From Chlorocebus sabaeus (taxonomy: Eukaryota > Chordata > Mammalia > Primates > Cercopithecidae): a stretch of 64,000 nt of DNA. The position numbers were made by a program, and so were the translations under genes. Below are positions 10,935 to 22,519 of this stretch, one piece after another. The first letter of the stretch is position 1, and each line of letters opens with the position of its first letter. The notes under the pieces are model-generated. The model was not told the DNA's origin, ran no database searches, and worked only from the letters and a program-made list of their open reading frames with translations. The stretch is taken from assembly GCF_047675955.1 (NCBI RefSeq), contig NW_027328103.1:496001-560000 (forward strand), written 5' to 3'.

Positions 10935-13900
10935 TCTGTGTTATGTTAATTCATCTCACAGAGTTACATCTTTCCCTTCAAGAAGCCTTTCGCTAAGGGT
11001 GTTCTTGTGGAATTGGCAAATGGATAATTGGAAGCCCATAGAGGGCTATGTTGAAAAAGGAAATATCTTCCGTTCAAAACAGGAAAGAAGCTTTCTGAGA
11101 AACTGCTCTGTGTTCTGTTAATTCATCTCACAGAGTTACATCTTTCCCTTCAAGAAGCCTTTCGCTAAGGCTGTTCATGTGGAATTGGCAAAGGGATATT
11201 TGGAAGCCCATAGACGGCTATGGTGAAAAAGGAAATATCTTCCGTTCAAAACTGGAAAGAAGCTTTCTGAGAAACTGCTCTGTGTTCTGTTAATTCATCT
11301 CACAGAGTTACATCTTTCCCTTCAAGAAGCCTTTCGCTAAGGCTGTTCTTGTGGAATTGGCAAAGGGATATTTGGAAGCCCATAGAGGGCTATGGTGAAA
11401 AAGGAAATATCTTCCGTTCAAAAGTGGAAAGAAGCATTCTGAGAAACTGCTCTGTGTTCTGTTAATTCATCTCACAGAGTTACATCATTCGCTCAAGATG
11501 CCTTTCGCTAAGGCTGTTCTTGTGGAATTGGCAAAGGGATATTTGGAAGCCCATAGAGGGCTATGGTGAAAAAGGAAATATCTTCCGTTCAAAACTGGAA
11601 AGAAGCTTTCTGAGAAACTGCTCTGTGTTCTGTTAATTTATCTCACAGAGTTACATCTTTCCCTTCAAGAAGCCTTTCGCTAAGGCTGTTCTTTTGGAAT
11701 TGGCAAAGGGATATTTGGAAGCCCATAGAGGGCTATGGTGAAAAAGGAAATATCTTCCGTTCAAAACTGGAAAGAAGCTTTGTGAGAAACTGCTCTGTGT
11801 TCTGTTAATTCATCTCACAGAGTTACATCTTTCCCTTCAAGAAGCCTTTCGCTAAGGCTGTTCTTGTGGAATTGGCAAAGGGATATTTGGAAGCCCATAG
11901 AGGGCTATGGTGAAAAAGGAAATATCTTCCGTTCAAAACTGGAAAGAAGCTTTCTGAGAAACTGCTCTGTGTTCTGTTAATTCATCTCACAGAGTTACGT
12001 CTTTCCCTTCAAGAAGCCTTTCGCTAAGTCTGTTCTTGTGGAATTGGCAAAGGGATATTTGGAAGCCCATAGAGGGCTATGGTGAAAAAGGAAATATCTT
12101 CCGTTCAGAAGTGTAAAGAAGCTTTCTGAGAAACTGCTCTGTGTTCTGTTAATTCATCTCACAGAGTTACATCTTTCCCTTCAAGAAGCCTTTCGTAAGG
12201 CTGTTCTTGTGGAATTGGCAAAGGGATATTTGGAAGCCCATAGAGGGCTATGGTGAAAAAGGAAATATCTTCCGTTCAAAACTGGAAAGAAGCTTTCTGA
12301 GAAACTGCTCTGTGTTCTGTTAATTCATCTCACAGAGTTACATCTTTCCCTTCAAGAAGCCTTTCGCTAAGGCTGTTCTTGTGGAATTGGCAAAGGGATA
12401 TTTGGAAGCCCATAGAGGGCTATGGTGAAAAAGGAAATATCTTCCGTTCAAAACTGGAAAGAAGCTTTCTGAGAAACTGCTCTGTGTTCTGTTAATTCAT
12501 CTCACAGAGTTACATCTTTCCCTTCAAGAAGCCTTTTGCTAAGGCTGTTCTTGTGGAATTGGCAAAGGGATATTTGGAAGCCCATAGAGGGCTATGGTGA
12601 AAAAGGAAATATCTTCCGTTCAAAACTGGAAAGAAGCTTTGTGAGAAACTGCTCTGTGTTCTGTTAATTCATCTCACAGAGTTACATCTTTCCCTTCAAG
12701 AAGCCTTTCGCTAAGGCTGTTCTTGTGGATTGGCAAAGGGATATTTGGAAGCCTATAGAGGGCTATGGTGAAAAAGGAAATATCTTCCGTTCAAAACTGG
12801 AAAGAAGCTTTCTGAGAAACTGCTCTGTGTTCTGTTGATTCATCTCACAGAGTTACATCTTTCCCTTCAAGAAGCCTTTCGCTAAGGCTGTTCTTGTGGA
12901 ATTGGCAAAGGGATATTTGGAAGCCCATAGAGGGCTATGGTGAAAAAGGAAATATCTTCCGTTGAAAACTGGAAAGAAGCTTTCTGAGAAACTGCTCTGT
13001 GTTCTGTTAATTCATCTCACAGAGTTACATCTTTCCCTTCAAGAAGCCTTTCACTAAGGCTGTTCTTGTGGAATTGGCAAAGGGATATTTGGAAGCCCAT
13101 AGAGGGCTACGGTGAAAAAGGAAATATCTTCCGTTCAAAAGTGTAAAGAAGCTTTCTGAGAAACTGCTCTGTGTTCTGTTAATTCATCTCACATAGTTAC
13201 ATCTTTCCCTTCAAGAAGCCTTTCGCTAAGGCTGTTCTTGGGGAATTGGCAAAGGGATATTTGGAAGCCCATAGAGGACTATGGTGAAAAAGGAAATATC
13301 TTCCGTTCAAAACTGGAAAGAAGCTTTCTGAGAAACTGCTCTGTGTTCTGTTAATTCATCTCACAGAGTTACATCTTTCCCTTCAAGAAGCCTTTGGCTA
13401 AGGCTGTTCTTGTGGAATTGGCAAAGGGATATTTGGAAGCCCATAGAGGGCAATGGTGAAAAAGGAAATATCTTCCGTTCAAAACTGGAAAGAAGCTTTC
13501 TGAGAAACTGCTCTGTGTTCTGTTAATTCATCTCACAGAGTTACGTCTTCCCCTTCAAGAAGCCTTTCGCTAAGGCTGTTCTGGGGGAATTGGCAAAGGT
13601 ATATTAGGAAGCCCATAGAGGGCTATGGTGAAAAAGGAAATATCTTCCGTTCAAAACTGGAAAGAAGCTTTCTGAGAAACTGCTCTGTGTTCTGTTAGTT
13701 CATCTCACAGAGTTACATCTTTCCCTTCAAGAAGTCTTTCGCTAAGGCTGTTCTTGGGGAATTGGCAAAGGGATATTTGGAAGCCCATAGGGTGCTACGG
13801 TGAAAAAGGAAATATCTTCCGTTCAAAACTGGAAAGAAGCTTTCTGAGAAACTGCTCTGTGTTCTGTTAATTCATCTCACAGAGTTACGTCTTTCCCTTC

Positions 13901-14027
13901 AAGAAGCCTTTCGCTAAGGCTGTTCTTGTGGAATTGGCAAAGGGATATTTGGAAGCCCATAGAGGGCTATGGTGAAAAAGGAAATATCTTCCGTTCAAAA
14001 CTGGAAAGAAGCTTTCTGAGAAACTGC
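10935..14027 (+). repeat. 18-mer HOR, copy 3 (canonical 3,093 bp)
   Basis: This copy spans 3,093 bp, which is 18 monomers minus 3 bp, and appears to be the basic HOR length. The TGTGGATTGG marker at 12,724 is also exactly 3,093 bp after its partner at 9,631. It shares the one-base deletion in TTCGTAAGG and the TTTTGCTAAG change with copy 2, so the last exchange between copies 2 and 3 looks recent. It also has CTATGTTG with ACAGGAAAG near 11,050-11,085 and GTTCATGTGG near 11,174. Copy 4 inherits these, but copy 2 lacks them. Confidence 0.88.
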
Positions 14028-14980
14028 TCTGTGTTATGTTAATTCATCTCACAGAGTTACATCTTTCCCTTCAAGAAGCCTTTCGCTAAGGGTGTTCTTG
14101 TGGAATTGGCAAATGGATAATTGGAAGCCCATAGAGGGCTATGTTGAAAAAGGAAATATCTTCCGTTCAAAACAGGAAAGAAGCTTTCTGAGAAACTGCT
14201 CTGTGTTCTGTTAATTCATCTCACAGAGTTACATCTTTCCCTTCAAGAAGCCTTTCGCTAAGGCTGTTCATGTGGAATTGGCAAAGGGATATTTGGAAGC
14301 CCATAGACGGCTATGGTGAAAAAGGAAATATCTTCCGTTCAAAACTGGAAAGAAGCTTTCTGAGAAACTGCTCTGTGTTCTGTTAATTCATCTCACAGAG
14401 TTACATCTTTCCCTTCAAGAAGCCTTTCGCTAAGGCTGTTCTTGTGGAATTGGCAAAGGGATATTTGGAAGCCCATAGAGGGCTATGGTGAAAAAGGAAA
14501 TATCTTCCGTTCAAAAGTGGAAAGAAGCATTCTGAGAAACTGCTCTGTGTTCTGTTAATTCATCTCACAGAGTTACATCATTCGCTCAAGATGCCTTTCG
14601 CTAAGGCTGTTCTTGTGGAATTGGCAAAGGGATATTTGGAAGCCCATAGAGGGCTATGGTGAAAAAGGAAATATCTTCCGTTCAAAACTGGAAAGAAGCT
14701 TTCTGAGAAACTGCTCTGTGTTCTGTTAATTTATCTCACAGAGTTACATCTTTCCCTTCAAGAAGCCTTTCGCTAAGGCTGTTCTTTTGGAATTGGCAAA
14801 GGGATATTTGGAAGCCCATAGAGGGCTATGGTGAAAAAGGAAATATCTTCCGTTCAAAACTGGAAAGAAGCTTTGTGAGAAACTACTCTGTGTTCTGTTA
14901 ATTCATCTCACAGAGTTACATCTTTCCCTTCAAGAAGCCTTTCGCTAAGGCTGTTCTTGTGGAATTGGCAAAGGGATATT
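14028..14980 (+). repeat. 18-mer HOR, copy 4 (truncated)
   Basis: This copy begins at the TCTGTGTTAT marker at 14,028 and follows copy 3 closely: AATGGATAATTGG, CTATGTTG, ACAGGAAAG, GTTCATGTGG, CATAGACGG, AAGCATTCTG, TAATTTATC, TTCTTTTGG and GCTTTGTGAG. It then jumps to the GGGCAATGG monomer (variant base near 14,998), which in copy 3 lies nine monomers further on. The junction lies between about 14,942 and 14,997, inside one monomer, so the 172-bp register is kept. A private ACTACTCTG change occurs near 14,883. Confidence 0.82.
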
Positions 14981-17900
14981 TGGAAGCCCATAGAGGGCAA
15001 TGGTGAAAAAGGAAATATCTTCCGTTCAAAACTGGAAAGAAGCTTTCTGAGAAACTGCTCTGTGTTCTGTTAATTCATCTCACAGAGTTACGTCTTCCCC
15101 TTCAAGAAGCCTTTCGCTAAGGCTGTTCTGGGGGAATTGGCAATGGTATATTAGGAAGCCCATAGAGGGCTATGGTGAAAAAGGAAATATCTTCCGTTCA
15201 AAACTGGAAAGAAGCTTTCTGAGAAACTGCTCTGTGTTCTGTTAGTTCATCTCACAGAGTTACATCTTGCCCTTCAAGAAGTCTTTCGCTAAGGCTGTTC
15301 TTGGGGAATTGGCAAAGGGATATTTGGAAGCCCATAGGGTGCTACGGTGAAAAAGGAAATATCTTCCGTTCAAAACTGGAAAGAAGCTTTCTGAGAAACT
15401 GCTCTGTGTTCTGTTAATTCATCTCACAGAGTTACGTCTTTCCCTTCAAGAAGCCTTTCGTTAAGGCTGTTCTTGGCGAATTGGCAAAGGGATATTTGGA
15501 AGCCCATAGAGGGCTATGGTGAAAAAGGAAATATCTTCCGTTCAAAACTGGAAAGAAGCTTTCTGAGAAACTGCTCTGTGTTCTGTTAATTCATCTCACA
15601 GAGTTACATCTTTCCCTTCAAGAAGCCTTTCGCTAAGGCTGTTCTTGTGGAATTGGCAAAGGGTATTTGGAAGCCCATAGAGGCCTATGGTGAAAAAGGA
15701 AATATGTTCCGTTCAAAACTGGAAAGAAGCTTTCTGAGAAACTGCTCTGTGTTCTGTTAATTCATCTCACAGAGTTACATATTTCCCTTCAAGATGCCTT
15801 TCGCTAAGGCTGTTCTTGTGGAATTGGCAAAGGGATATTTGGAAGCCCATAGAGGGCTATGGTGAAAAAGGAAATATCTTCCGTTCAAAACTGGAAAGAA
15901 GCTTTCTGAGAAACTGCTCTGTGTTCTGTTAATTCATCTCACAGAGTTACATCTTTCCCTTCAAGAAGCCTTTCGCTAAGGCTGTTCTTGTGGAATTGGC
16001 AAAGGGATATTTGGAAGCAAATAGAGGGCTATGGTGAAAAAGGAAATATCTTCCGTTCAAAACTGGAAAGAAGCTTTCTGAGAAACTGCTCTGTGTTCTG
16101 TTAATTCATCTCACAGAGTTACATCTTTCCCTTCAAGAAGCCTTTCGCTAAGGCTGTTCTTGTGGAATTGGCAAAGGGATATTTGGAAGCCCATAGAGGG
16201 CTACGGTGAAAAAGGAAATATCTTCCGTTCAGAACTGGAAAGAGGCTTTCTGAGAAACTGCTCTGTGTTCTGTTAATTCATCTCACAGAGTTACATCTTT
16301 CCCTTCAAGAAGCCTTTGGCTAAGGCTGTTTTTGTGGAATTGGCAAAGGGATATTTGGAAGCCCATAGAGGGCTATGGTGAAAAAGGAAATATCTTCCGT
16401 TCAAAACTGGAAAGAAGCTTTCTGAGAAACTGCTCTGTGTTCTGTTAATTCATCTCACAGAGTTACGTCTTCCCCTTCAAGAAGCCTTTCGCTAAGGCTG
16501 TTCTTGGGGAATTGGCAAAGGGATATTTGGAAGCCCATAGAGGGCTATGGTGAAAAAGGAAATATCTTCCGTTCAAAACTGGAAAGAAGCTTTCTGAGAA
16601 ACTGCTCTGTGTTCTGTTAATTCATCTCACAGAGTTACATCTTTCCCTTCAAGAAGCCTTTCGCTAAGGCTGTTCTTGTGGAATTGGCAAAGGGATATTT
16701 GGAAGCCCATAGAGGGCTATGGTGAAAAAGGAAATATCTTCCGTTCAAAACTGGAAAGAAGCTTTGTGAGAAACTGCTCTGTGTTCTGTTAATTCATCTC
16801 ACAGAGTTACATCTTTCCCTTCAAGAAGCCTTTCGCTAAGGCTGTTCTTGTGGATTGGCAAAGGGATATTTGGAAGCCTATAGAGGGCTATGGTGAAAAA
16901 GGAAATATCTTCCGTTCAAAACTGGAAAAAAGCTTTCTGAGAAACTGCTCTGTGTTCTGTTGATTCATCTCACAGAGTTACATCTTTCCCTTCAAGAAGC
17001 CTTTCGCTAAGGCTGTTCTTGTGGAATTGGCAAAGGGATATTTGGAAGCCCATAGAGGGCTATGGTGAAAAAGGAAATATCTTCCGTTCAAAACTGGAAA
17101 GAAGCTTTCTGAGAAACTGCTCTGTGTTCTGTTAATTCATCTCACAGAGTTACATCTTTCCCTTCAAGAAGTCTTTCGCTAAGGCTGTTCTTGGGGAATT
17201 GGAAAAGGGATATTTGGAAGCCCATAGGGGGCTATGGTGAAAAAGGAAATATCTTCCTTTCAAAACTGGAAAGAAGCTTTCTGAGAAACTGCTCTGTGTT
17301 CTGTTAATTCATCTCACAGAGTTACGTCTTTCCCTTCAAGAAGCCTTTCGCTAAGGCTGTTCTTGGGGAATTGGCAAAGGGATATTTGGAAGCCCATAGA
17401 GGACTATGGTGAAAAAGGAAATATCTTCCGTTCAAAACTGGAAAGAAGCTTTCTGAGAAACTGTTCTGTGTTCTGTTAATTCATCTCACAGAGTTACATC
17501 TTTCCCTTCAAGAAGCCTTTGGCTAAGGCTGTTCTTGTGGAATTGGCAAAGGGATATTTGGAAGCCCATAGAGGGCAATGGTGAAAAAGGAAATATCTTC
17601 CGTTCAAAACTGGAAAGAAGCTTTCTGAGAAACTGCTCTGTGTTCTGTTAATTCATCTCACAGAGTTACGTCTTCCCCTTCAAGAAGCCTTTCGCTAAGG
17701 CTGTTCTGGGGGAATTGGCAAAGGTATATTAGGAAGCCCATAGAGGGCTATGGTGAAAAAGGAAATATCTTCCGTTCAAAACTGGAAAGAAGCTTTCTGA
17801 GAAACTGCTCTGTGTTCTGTTAGTTCATCTCACAGAGTTACATCTTTCCCTTCAAGAAGTCTTTCGCTAAGGCTGTTCTTGGGGAATTGGCAAAGGGATA

Positions 17901-20900
17901 TTTGGAAGCCCATAGGGTGCTACGGTGAAAAAGGAAATATCTTCCGTTCAAAACTGGAAAGAAGCTTTCTGAGAAACTGCTCTGTGTTCTGTTAATTCAT
18001 CTCACAGAGTTACGTCTTTCCCTTCAAGAAGCCTTTCGTTAAGGCTGTTCTTGGCGAATTGGCAAAGGGATATTTGGAAGCCCATAGAGGGCTATGGTGA
18101 AAAAGGAAATATCTTCCGTTCAAAACTGGAAAGAAGCTTTCTGAGAAACTGCTCTGTGTTCTGTTAATTCATGTCACAGAGTTACATCTTTCCCTTCAAG
18201 AAGCCTTTCGCTAAGGCTGTTCTTGTGGAATTGGCAAAGGGTATTTGGAAGCCCATAGAGGGCTATGGTGAAAAAGGAAATATCTTCCGTTCAAAACTGG
18301 AAAGAAGCTTTCTGAGAAACTGCTCTGTGTTCTGTTAATTCATCTCACAGAGTTACGTCTTTCCCTTCAAGAAGCCTTTCGCTAAGTCTGTTCTTGTGGA
18401 ATTGGCAAAGGGATATTTGGAAGCCCATAGAGGACTGTGGTGAAAAAGGAAATATCTTCCGTTCAAAACTGGAAAGAAGCTTTATGAGAAACTGCTCTGT
18501 GTTCTGTTAATTCATCTCACAGAGTTACATCTTTCCCTTCAAGAAGCCTTTGGCTAAGGCTGTTCTTGTGGAATTGGCAAAGGGATATTTGGAAGCCCAT
18601 AGAGTCCTATGGTGAAAAAGGAAATATCTTCCGTTCAAAACTGGAAAGAAGCTTTCTGAGAAACTGCTCTGTGTTCTGTTAATTCATCTCACAGAGTTAC
18701 GTCTTCCCCTTCAAGAAGCCTTTCGCTAAGGCTGTTCTTGGGGAATTGGCAAAGGTATATTAGGAAGCCCATAGAGGGCTATGGTGAAAAAGGAAATATC
18801 TTCCGTTCAAAACTGGAAAGAAGCTTTCTGAGAAACTGCTCTGTGTTCTGTTAGTTCATCTCACAGAGTTACATCTTTCCCTTCAAGAAGTCTTTCGCTA
18901 AGGCTGTTCTTGTGGAATTGGCAAAGGGATATTTGGAAGCCCATAGGGTGCTACGGTGAAAAAGGAAATATCTTCCGTTCAAAACTGGAAAGAAGCTTTC
19001 TGAGAAACTGCTCTGTGTTCTGTTAATTCATCTCACAGAGTTACGTCTTTCCCTTCAAGAAGCCTTTCGTTAAGGCTGTTCTTGTGGAATTGGCAAAGGG
19101 ATATTTGGAAGCCCATAGAGGGCTATGGTGAAAAAGGAAATATCTTCCGTTCAAAACTGGAAAGAAGCTTTCTGAGAAACTGCTCTGTGTTCTGTTAATT
19201 CATCTCACAGAGTTACATCTTTCCCTTCAAGAAGCCTTTCGCTAAGGCTGTTCTTGTGGAATTGGCAAAGGGATATTTGAAAGCCCATAGAGGGCTATGG
19301 TGAAAAAGGAAATATCTTCCGTTCAAAACTGGAAAGAAGCTTTCTGAGAAACTGCTCTGTGTTCTGTTAATTCATCTCACAGAGTTACATCTTTCCCCTC
19401 AAGAAGCCTTTGGCTAAGGCTGTTCTTGTGGAATTGGCAAAGGGATATTTGGAAGCCCATAGAGGGCTATGGTGAAAAAGGAAATATCTTCCGTTCAAAA
19501 CTGGAAAGAAGCTTTCTGAGAAACTGCTCTGTGTTCTGTTAATTCATCTCACAGAGTTACATCTTTCCCTTCAAGAAGACTTTCGCTAAGGCTGTTCTTG
19601 TGGAATTGGCAAAGGGATATTTGGAAGCCCATAGAGGGCTATGGTGAAAAAGGAAATATCTTCCGTTCAAAACTGGAAAGAAGCTTTCTGAGAAACTGCT
19701 CTGTGTTCTGTTAATTCATCTCATAGAGTTACATCTTTCCCTTCAAGAAGCCTTTCGCTAAGCCTGTTCTTGTGGAATTGGCAAAGGTATATTTGGAAGC
19801 CCATAGAGGGCTATGGTGAAAAAGGAAATATCTTCCGTTCAAAACTGGAAAGAAGCTTTCTGAGAAACTGCTCTGTGTTCTGTTAATTCATCTCACAGAG
19901 TTACATCTTTCCCTTCAAGAAGTCTTTCGCTAAGGCTGTTCTTGGGGAATTGGCAAAGGGATATTTGGAAGCCCATAGGGGGCTATGGTGAAAAAGGAAA
20001 TATCTTCCTTTCAAAACTGGAAAGAAGCTTTCTGAGAAACTGCTCTGTGTTCTGTTAATTCATCTCACAGAGTTACGTCTTTCCCTTCAAGAAGCCTTTC
20101 GCTAAGGCTGTTCTTGGGGAATTGGCAAAGGGATATTTGGAAGCCCATAGAGGACTGTGGTGAAAAAGGAAATATCTTCCGTTCAAAACTGGAAAGAAGC
20201 TTTATGAGAAACTGCTCTGTGTTCTGTTAATTCATCTCACAGAGTTACATCTTTCCCTTCAAGAAGCCTTTGGCTAAGGCTGTTTTTGTGGAATTGGCAA
20301 ATGGATATTTGGAAGCCCATAGAGGGCTATGGTGAAAAAGGAAATATCTTCCGTTCAAAACTGGAAAGAAGCTTTCTGAGAAACTGCTCTGTGTTCTGTT
20401 AATTCATCTCACAGAGTTACGTCTTCCCCTTCAAGAAGCCTTTCGCTAAGGCTGTTCTTGGCGAATTGGCAAAGGGATATTTGGAAGCCCATAGAGGGCT
20501 ATGGTGAAAAAGGAAATATCTTCCGTTCAAAACTGGAAAGAAGCTTTCTGAGAAACTGCTCTGTGTTCTGTTAATTCATCTCACAGAGTTACATCTTTCC
20601 CTTCAAGAAGCCTTTCGCTAAGGCTGTTCTTGTGGAATTGGCAAAGGGTATTTGGAAGCCCATAGAGGGCTATGGTGAAAAAGGAAATATCTTCCGTTCA
20701 AAACTGGAAAGAAGCTTTCTGAGAAACTGCTCTGTGTTCTGTTAATTCATCTCACAGAGTTACATCTTTCCCTTCAAGATGCCTTTCGCTAAGGCTGTTC
20801 TTGTGGAATTGGCAAAGGGATATTTGGAAGCCCATAGAGGGCTATGGTGAAAAAGGAAATATCTTCCGTTCAAAACTGGAAAGAAGCTTTCTGAGAAACT

Positions 20901-22519
20901 GCGCTGTGTTCTGTTAATTCATCTCACAGAGTTACATCTTTCCCTTCAAGAAGCCTTTCGCTAAGGCTGTTCTTGTGGAATTGGCAAAGGGATATTTGGA
21001 AGCCCATAGAGGGCTATGGTGAAAAAGGAAATATCTTCCGTTCAAAACTGGAAAGACGCTTTCTGAGAAACTGCTCTGTGTTCTGTTAATTCATCTCACA
21101 GAGTTACATCTTTCCCTTCAAGAAGTCTTTCGCTAAGGCTGTTCTTGGGGAATTGGCAAAGGGATATTTGGAAGCCCATAGGGGGCTATGGTGAAAAAGG
21201 AAATATCTTCCGTTCAAAACTGGAAAGAAGCTTTCTGAGAAACTGCTCTGTGTTCTGTTAATTCATCTCACAGAGTTACGTCTTTCCCTTCAAGAAGCCT
21301 TTCGCTAAGGCTGTTCTTGGGGAATTGGCAAAGGGATATTTGGAAGCCCATAGAGGACTGTGGTGAAAAAGGAAATATCTTCCGTTCAAAACTGGAAAGA
21401 AGCTTTATGAGAAACTGCTCTGTGTTCTGTTAATTCATCTCACAGAGTTACATCTTTCCCTTCAAGAAGCCTTTGGCTAAGGCTGTTCTTGTGGAATTGG
21501 CAAAGGGATATTTGGAAGCCCATAGAGTCCTATGGTGAAAAAGGAAATATCTTCCGTTCAAAACTGGAAAGAAGCTTTCTGAGAAACTGCTCTGTGTTCT
21601 GTTAATTCATCTCACAGAGTTACGTCTTCCCCTTCAAGAAGCCTTTCGCTAAGGCTGTTCTTGGGGAATTGGCAAAGGTATATTAGGAAGCCCATAGAGG
21701 GCTATGGTGAAAAAGGAAATATCTTCCGTTCAAAACTGGAAAGATGCTTTCTGAGAAACTGCTCTGTGTTCTGTTAGTTCATCTCACAGAGTTACATCTT
21801 TCCCTTCAAGAAGTCTTTCGCTAAGGCTGTTCTTGTGGAATTGGCAAAGGGATATTTGGAAGCCCATAGGGTGCTACGGTGAAAAAGGAAATATCTTCCG
21901 TTCAAAACTGGAAAGAAGCTTTCTGAGAAACTGCTCTGTGTTCTGTTAATTCATCTCACAGAGTTACGTCTTTCCCTTCAAGAAGCCTTTCGTTTAGGCT
22001 GTTCTTGGCGAATTGGCAAAGGGATATTTGGAAGCCCATAGAGGGCTATGGTGAAAAAGGAAATATCTTCCGTTCAAAACTGGAAAGAAGCTTTCTGAGA
22101 AACTGCTCTGTGTTCTGTTAATTCATCTCACAGAGTTACATATTTCCCTTCAAGAAGCCTTTCGCTAAGGCTGCTCTTGTGGAATTGGCAAAGGGTATTT
22201 GGAAGCCCATAGAGGGCTATGGTGAAAAAGGAAATATCTTCCGTTCAAAACTGGAAAGAAGCTTTCTGAGAAACTGCTCTGTGTTCTGTTAATTCATCTC
22301 ACAGAGTTACATCTTTCCCTTCAAGATGCCTTTCGCTAAGGCTGTTCTTGTGGAATTGGCAAAGGGATATTTGGAAGCCCATAGAGGGCTATGGTGAAAA
22401 AGGAAATATCTTCCGTTCAAAACTGGAAAGAAGCTTTCTGAGAAACTGCTCTGTGTTCTGTTAATTCATCTCACAGAGTTACATCTTTCCCTTCAAGAAG
22501 CCTTTCGCTAAGGCTGTTC
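14981..22519 (+). repeat. Mosaic alpha-satellite block with GTGCTACGG and GGCGAATT markers
   Basis: About 44 monomers built from repeated use of one variant set: ACGTCTTCCCC, TATATTAGG, GTTAGTTC, CATAGGGTGCTACGG and CGTTAAGG with TTGGCGAATT, in that order. The set occurs near 15,090-15,470, 17,670-18,050, 18,700-19,070 and 21,620-22,010. The GAGGACTGTGG variant recurs with starts at 18,431, 20,151 and 21,353, and CATAGAGTCC is found near 18,600 and 21,523. Shift lengths vary (10, 7 and 17 monomers), so this is a rearranged mosaic and not a clean HOR. One-base deletions giving GGGTATTTGG recur at 15,661, 18,239, 20,646 and 22,193. No gene or insertion was seen. Confidence 0.85.
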
